The notes beneath the pieces were generated by a model, which was not told the origin of the DNA, ran no database searches, and saw only the letters and a list, made by a program, of their open reading frames with translations. The position numbers were made by a program, and so were the translations under genes. A stretch of DNA of 64,000 bases from Rhipicephalus microplus (Eukaryota; Arthropoda; Arachnida; Ixodida; Ixodidae), in the NCBI RefSeq assembly GCF_043290135.1, contig NC_134710.1:8634821-8698820 (forward strand). Reading direction: 5' to 3'. This document shows positions 59,225 through 64,000 of this stretch, one piece after another. Each line of letters opens with the position of its first letter. Positions within the stretch are counted from its first letter, which is position 1.

Positions 59225-59568
59225 GAGGTGCTGAGAAGCACAGAGTCTCCGAAATTTCTGAGCAATCTTCGAAGCATGCTTGAAAGCTCGGTGGCAACGC
59301 AAAGCGACGTGACGAGGAGTAAACCTCTTTAAAGTGTTATTCACTTAAGCTATCAAATCTTACATCAACAAGCGCAACGTCCATCAATGCGAGGGAATGT
59401 ATATTCGCGGGAATGAGTTGCAGAAGCAGCATCATATGTGACGAGAAGACGGCACTTGAACACAGATTTCCGACGTCTATACGGAGCAAAGCATCTCGAA
59501 CCGCAGCGTCACTGTACAGCTTCGTTTGGAGGGAGTATGACCGAGTTTATGTAGCAAAATGAGCGCAA

Positions 59569-59570
59569 CA

Positions 59571-59604
<34 letters not shown>

Positions 59605-59608
59605 ATAA
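59569..59608. repeat. (AT)n microsatellite in the 3' UTR region
   Basis: Two AT blocks separated by TATTTATAT, about 40 bases, lie between the stop codon and the candidate poly(A) signal. Confidence 0.9.
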
Positions 59609-59676
59609 TACGTGTATGCACACTAGAGAAATGTGGCGACATGCCACTCAATAGATGACATCTTTTCGTGGTAGAC

Positions 59677-60114
59677 TCAGGACTTGTTGGTCGTGCTGGA
59701 GTGGCCGTCAGTGCTGCCTCCCTTGAGGATTCCAAACACAATGACGAAGACGACGACGATCAGGAAGAAGACTGAGGCAGTTGCGATCCAAACCCAGAGG
59801 TTGAGGTACCTGGGGGGCTGTGCGGGAGGTCCCTGCTTGCCGACTTGGCTCAGTCGTGAATGAGAGCGCTCGTTGGTCTTGTCGGCGACCAGGTCCTCGA
59901 TGGAACCCTGGCGTGACTGCGTTCCCACCATATGGCCTATGTGGCGGCTTGGGTTAGCATCCTGGTAGGCGAATGCAGGAAGGTTGGGCGCCAGCGTTAC
60001 GTGTGACGAGCTCTTCTTGCGCTTCGAGGCGTCATCGGCTGTAGAGGCTTTCGTGGCTCCCCGCCCCACTGAGACCTTGGAAGTGTCAGTTGGTGGCTGG
60101 CTCTTGGTCGCCAT
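59677..60114 (-). CDS. Single-pass membrane protein, 145 aa, function unknown
   Basis: This is the best candidate for an intact host gene: an uninterrupted frame of 145 codons with a core promoter in front and no intron needed. The N-terminal ~100 residues are hydrophilic, rich in Ser, Thr and Lys (KRKKSSSHVTLAPNLPAF). One membrane segment is clear at residues 106-130 (LWVWIATASVFFLIVVVFVI and following). A short Ser/Thr-rich tail (GGSTDGHSSTTNKS) ends it. There is no signal peptide. Lys/Arg residues on the N-side and a Gly/Ser tail allow either orientation. I do not recognise a family. The first ATG, at 60112-60114, follows an in-frame stop in the 5' leader, which fixes the start. Confidence 0.7.
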   Translation of the reverse strand: MATKSQPPTDTSKVSVGRGATKASTADDASKRKKSSSHVTLAPNLPAFAYQDANPSRHIGHMVGTQSRQGSIEDLVADKTNERSHSRLSQVGKQGPPAQPPRYLNLWVWIATASVFFLIVVVFVIVFGILKGGSTDGHSSTTNKS

Positions 60115-60159
60115 GCGGTACTGCTTACAGGACTTCCCGCTTCAGCGGTAAAAAAAGCA

Positions 60160-60200
60160 CTGCTGATGACTGCTGCTGAGTGGAACCCACTATATGCGCT
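60160..60200 (-). promoter_or_regulatory. Core promoter of the membrane-protein gene (TATA + initiator)
   Basis: On the reverse strand a CATATAG TATA-like box (60190-60196) lies 27 bases before an initiator-like GTCATC whose A would be near 60167. The spacing is typical. The leader of about 50 bases runs to the ATG at 60114. Confidence 0.5.
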
Positions 60201-61008
60201 CTGCAGTGATTGGAACGAATTCCCAGCGTGTGCGGTCGTCCGTTCTTTCGTCTTGTATACGTGTCTTTAAAGGCTGCATTTGCCTAATTTCCAAGGAACA
60301 ACTTTGTTTTGTGCGAGCCGCTTTTTGGAAAAGGCACAATTTCCGGACTTCTAAATGACTCACGATATAAATGAGAAACAATCCAGGGTTGCTACGCAGG
60401 GTAGTCCAAACTCGCTCCGAGTTCGCCATACGTGGTCATGATAGGACGACCATGTGGACAGCGAGAAAGCAAGTTGCTTAAAGGATCCGTAAACTACCCA
60501 GAGGTCGAAATTCAGTTATGGCGGGGAAATTGTGCATGAGTGTACGACGAACTCGTCGCCGTGAGAGCTTTCTGAAACGGTAACGTGATAGCAGAGTTAG
60601 ACACGTTTGCTTATCGAAAACAGTGGCGATTACTACTTTCGCTCTTTCGTTTGCTACTCTCCATGGTATCTTCTCCCAAAGTCGCTTGGCCCTCTCACTG
60701 AGCGCCCTTCCCAAGTATGCACGGCATACGTAATCGCTGACGCGCTGCTGGAAACACCGTCGACTTATTTCTGGCTGCCGCAACTCCCGTCATTCCATCT
60801 ACTCCAACGGCGTGCTTGTTGGGGAACCGCGGCTGCCGTGCCGACCACTGCTTATACGAATCGTGCTGGTAGAGACTCCGTGCGGCGCGCACGCCAAAGG
60901 ATTGCCAACACGAAGGATCCGTACGATCGCCTTCCCCTGATTGCGGCAACGATATGGGTTGGGAACGTACGGGGGGGGGGGCAGACCTACCTCACTCATC
61001 AGCCGTGA
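60201..61008. other. Upstream intergenic region, no gene recognised
   Basis: The reverse frames 60190-60429 and 60478-60783 (Arg-rich, 101 codons) have no recognisable domain. The sequence near 60476-60530 (TTAAAGGATCC...GAGGTCGAAATTCAG) resembles ends of tick interspersed repeats but has no partner here. Confidence 0.35.
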
Positions 61009-61015
61009 TATATAC

Positions 61016-61102
<87 letters not shown>

Positions 61103-61107
61103 TATAT
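61009..61107. repeat. (TA)n microsatellite with ACAT leader
   Basis: TACA repeats (61012-61029) run into about 70 bases of TA with one GATATA change at the end. Confidence 0.96.
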
Positions 61108-63579
61108 AAGAGATACTGAGAACTTTATCGACGCAATTGCACTTTGCTGTGATTCTCATACGCACAGCGCTTGTTCAACAGGGTAAAAAAGGGATATGTA
61201 GTCAGTGTTAAGCAGCATGCGGTGAGACAACACATGTATACATGTGAGTCTTGTGTCATGCATATAATAGTGTTACATGAGAAACATTTTACACATTGCC
61301 TCGCAACTTTCCGCATGAATACAATCATGTTGATGACGGCCTCTCCAACATATATTTATTTGAATCTTTGAATTTTTAATGACTGAAAGCAGCTCACGAA
61401 GAAATGGAATTTCAAATGTAGGGCCATCCCTAGAGACCCAACGATGTTTTGAGAGTTTGTATATACTTATCTACATATCTGGTTAGCTACGTCTTTGTAC
61501 TGTCATATTTGCCTCATAACTTAGTAGAAACCAAAGTCGGCATGGAGGGGGGGGGGCACGAAGGTATGGGACCTTGTGTATGGTACCGACATAACGTAAA
61601 AACCATGTGTACGTCATGAAACTCTTTCTTCAGTCATGTGCCCCACACCCGTACACCGCGGGCTGCGCTATGCTGGTATGCGCCTTAACTTTTCCATCTA
61701 CCTAGGAGCAGTGACAACAGATGTCGGTATTTTAAACGCGAGAACCTTTAAAAATCTCGCAGTGGCAGCGCCGATACAATAAGTGCAACGAATAAAAATC
61801 AGAATCTCAGAAGGAGTCAAAGTCCAGCATTTCGTGTGAAAATTATGTATTCTACCACAGAACCACGCAAGGTATTGAATCGGCTTTTGTGAAGGTACTG
61901 TGCCGACATCAAGTCGGTGCTAGGTGATTACGGCTACTATGCTAGCTATCTAAGTTTATAACATGGAGATGAACAACTTATATGTACGCCTACTATACAG
62001 ATGTCCGGTTAACACCAATTGTAGCTACAGTATCGAGCCTTCAAAGACAATCGTCACAGCAGAAATTTCGGAAACTTTTTACTATATCGAAACATTCCCT
62101 GGCAACTTTTTCATTTCATCGTCACGATACATTTGAGTGATTATGGTGGTAAAGGAAAACTTCGCCTTAGTTGTTGGTTTCTTGAACGTGCAGCCGTTAG
62201 TGACCACTGTAAAAAGTGGGGGGGGGGGGGCTCAGCCACCCCCCATTTTTCTTGGTAGGGGGCGGGGGGGGGGGGGGTGCTCACGCTTCCCTTGCTGCAC
62301 CACCTCCGACTGATTCGTGTATGCCTCGGGCTTTCGGCCAGGACTCTACGTTCTGTGATGCTTGCCCACTCATTGTTACTCATCCCGTGCTAATGGCATT
62401 ATCGATGCAGGCGCATGTTCGGCCTATGCATGGCTACTGCAACTGCTGAGGAGAATGGGTGCTGCAGGGAGGTGCATGCGGAGTCGTTGCGAAATGAAAC
62501 GACGACTGCAGTGTCGCATCTTCTTGTTTTTCCAGTCAGCGCTCTTGCAGCCAAGCACCGCGCCCGGGTGAACCAAAACACTTGGATTTATTTCGCGCAG
62601 TTGCATTACGGGCCGCAGTAGCTAATTCACTAACGGGAGCACCCACGGGGGCAACACAATGAAGAACAAGGAGCGCCGACAACTGCTTGCTGACGAACCG
62701 GAAGTCGTGGGCGTTTCCTCGACCAATCATAGCGGCGTGTTCATACTGCTCGTAACACGGAGGCCCAAAAGGCCTGGAGAGAAGGAGGAATTGTTCTTTG
62801 GGAATTCGTGGTGCGCCAGAGGCTCTTTGGGCTGCTATGTGCACAATAGTTCACCACGATGGCATTCTGCGCACAATGCGCGCGTTTACAGAAATGTCTG
62901 AAAAAAAATATTGGAAGCGGCTTAAGGGCTCTTAAAGCGGATACAAAACACGCGGCTGTGAATGGTACGTTGTCAGTGCAGCGAAACTAAAGGCGATACA
63001 TCGTAGCCATGTGATGATCTAACATTTTATTCTTCTCGCTTGTGTGCGTAGTCCGGGCAATGAAACTCACAGATGAATCGCGCTGCTGGCTGGCTTCACG
63101 GCATGAGCGCTACTCATCGTTATAAGACCCCTGACAGCGAAAGTTTTGCGTGCGTCGTGTAAATCGTAGCGTTTAGTCGTCCGTGTTTTTTGTTGCCGTG
63201 GGCAAAGAACTCAACTTATGCGACAGTCTCTAGCTGCGATGAATTGAGAGAGCCAAGAAGCAGATAAAAATGCCAGCGGTGATTGCAGCAAATGCAAGTT
63301 AGACCACCCGAAAGCTGAGTATAGTTCCACCATGACGGCACCCGGGTGCTTACAGGTTTTATTGCATGGGCCCTATGGGGAGCTTTTCGTCTAGAATGTA
63401 TGACAACTTCATGCTTATGTGTTTTTGCCGAGCAGCTGTATATGCTTTAGGTAGCAGAGTTGCGCCTTTCATAAAACTCGCCACTCACACCCCCATTTGC
63501 CAAGCGTGCTCACGTTTACAAAAAGCGTCATTTCGAGTGAAAGAGAGGTTAATGAAAGAAGACATAAAGAGGACGCTAT
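61108..63579. other. Intergenic, no gene recognised
   Basis: G-runs occur at 61547-61557 and 62218-62277. The forward frame 62659-62901 (80 codons) and its reverse shadow have no recognisable domain. Nothing else could be supported. Confidence 0.4.
62214..62280. repeat. G-run cluster with quadruplex potential
   Basis: Runs of about 12 G at 62218-62230, five or more C at 62239-62244, then GGGGGCGGGGGGGGGGGGGG at 62257-62277. Forward-strand G4 formation and a GGGG/CCCC hairpin are both possible. Confidence 0.75.
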
Positions 63580-64000
63580 TTTCTGCCACCACTGACGGGG
63601 ACATGGCTCAGTGCCTGCAGAGATGGGGGAGGGGAAATAAAGATGATAGGAAGAAGAGAGCAGAGAAGGAAAAAGTGAAAGGCATGGCAAGAGGACGTCT
63701 TGTCAGTGCAGTCAGTACACCGGAGTGAAAGCGTTCCGCGAGGTTCGCAGATGCGCAGAACTTGAGGAAGGTTTGGAGGGCTTGCATCTTTGAGCGCGCG
63801 GGAAGAAAGAAGTCTTCCACCGTTGCGCCGCAGGCAGACCGAGCAGGCGATAACGGTTCACCATCACGCATCGTTCTGCTGCCAGGGCAGGGCAAGAGCG
63901 AATAATATGCCCCTGCGTTTCATGCCCCAGCGATCCATGTAATACATACGTGCACAGCCTGTTTGGAGCAGCGCTTGTAGGGCAGGTCGGTATAGTGGCA
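63366..64000 (-). mobile_element. LINE 3'-end fragment (C-terminus and 3' UTR), tentative, runs off window
   Basis: The reverse frame near 63780-63870 reads TVEDFFLPARSKMQ and ALQTFLKFCASANLAERF. This resembles the last coding stretch of tick I-clade LINEs, which typically end LLRFLxxTGLxxRL. It is followed by a pyrimidine-rich 3' UTR-like tract (complement of 63600-63680). The 5' part would lie beyond base 64000. The left limit is uncertain. Confidence 0.4.

Noticed and set aside
58903..59344. Cys-Leu-Pro-Ala-rich and Gly-Arg-Gln-Ala-rich proteins
   Set aside because: Frames through the (GGCA)n array, open because the period is not a stop-forming one.

Overview
The window reads as nuclear DNA of a hard (ixodid) tick, most likely a metastriate such as Rhipicephalus or a close relative. 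The main clue is a tRNA-derived SINE that matches what I know of the Ruka family of ixodid ticks. There are seven copies or fragments of it, four of them long: about 19.81, 22.74, 29.28 and 33.29 kb, plus a reverse copy at 2.41 kb. Other arthropod-like traits are I-clade LINEs with RNase H, Penelope, Ty3/gypsy and P-like elements, and very long (CA)n, (TA)n and (GGCA)n arrays. Almost every longer reading frame belongs to a transposable element and is broken. Only one convincing intact host-type gene was found: a 145-residue single-pass membrane protein at 59.68-60.11 kb, reverse strand.

Layout. 1-3.06 kb: decayed LINE family A (RT, RNase H) split by a reverse SINE, then a 0.7 kb minisatellite. 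5.5-8.1 kb: (CA)n, a dispersed degenerate repeat and an ACACCAG-type array. 8.6-16.6 kb: reverse-strand LINE family C holding a Ty3/gypsy remnant, which in turn holds the 3' tail of a family A LINE. 17.4-17.6 kb: a possible CpG promoter and first exon. 19.4-21.1 kb: an inverted Penelope/hammerhead-like repeat, a TTAA-flanked transposon carrying a SINE, and a tiny SINE fragment. 23.1-26.8 kb: LINE family B split by a foldback element and by a 955 bp insertion. 27.1-28.9 kb: a Penelope GIY-YIG fragment and a 987 bp TIR element. 29.1-33.5 kb: microsatellites, SINEs of two families and a possible terminal exon. 34.17-38.46 kb: a complete gag-only LTR retrotransposon with a 4 bp target duplication. 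43.3-48.1 kb: a second SINE-2, LINE B2, a hairpin, a third tRNA-derived SINE and an RNase H fragment. 48.98-49.85 kb: an 867 bp TIR element. 49.85-56.5 kb: a P/THAP9-like transposase split by a 5.37 kb LINE A copy with a 14 bp target duplication. 56.6-58.8 kb: two related elements, one with coding sequence and 67 bp tandem repeats. 59.2-60.2 kb: the host gene. 63.6-64.0 kb: a LINE tail.

The elements are interlocked. Autonomous-type LINEs (all three families decayed here) are the probable kind of source of the reverse transcription that mobilised the SINEs. SINE copies cut down to their last ~50 bases still carry 11-15 bp target duplications. Nesting order gives a relative age series: P-like element older than LINE A2; LINE C older than gypsy, older than the LINE A tail; TTAA element older than its SINE. 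All identifications come from reading motifs by eye. No database search was possible, and boundaries given as approximate are approximate.
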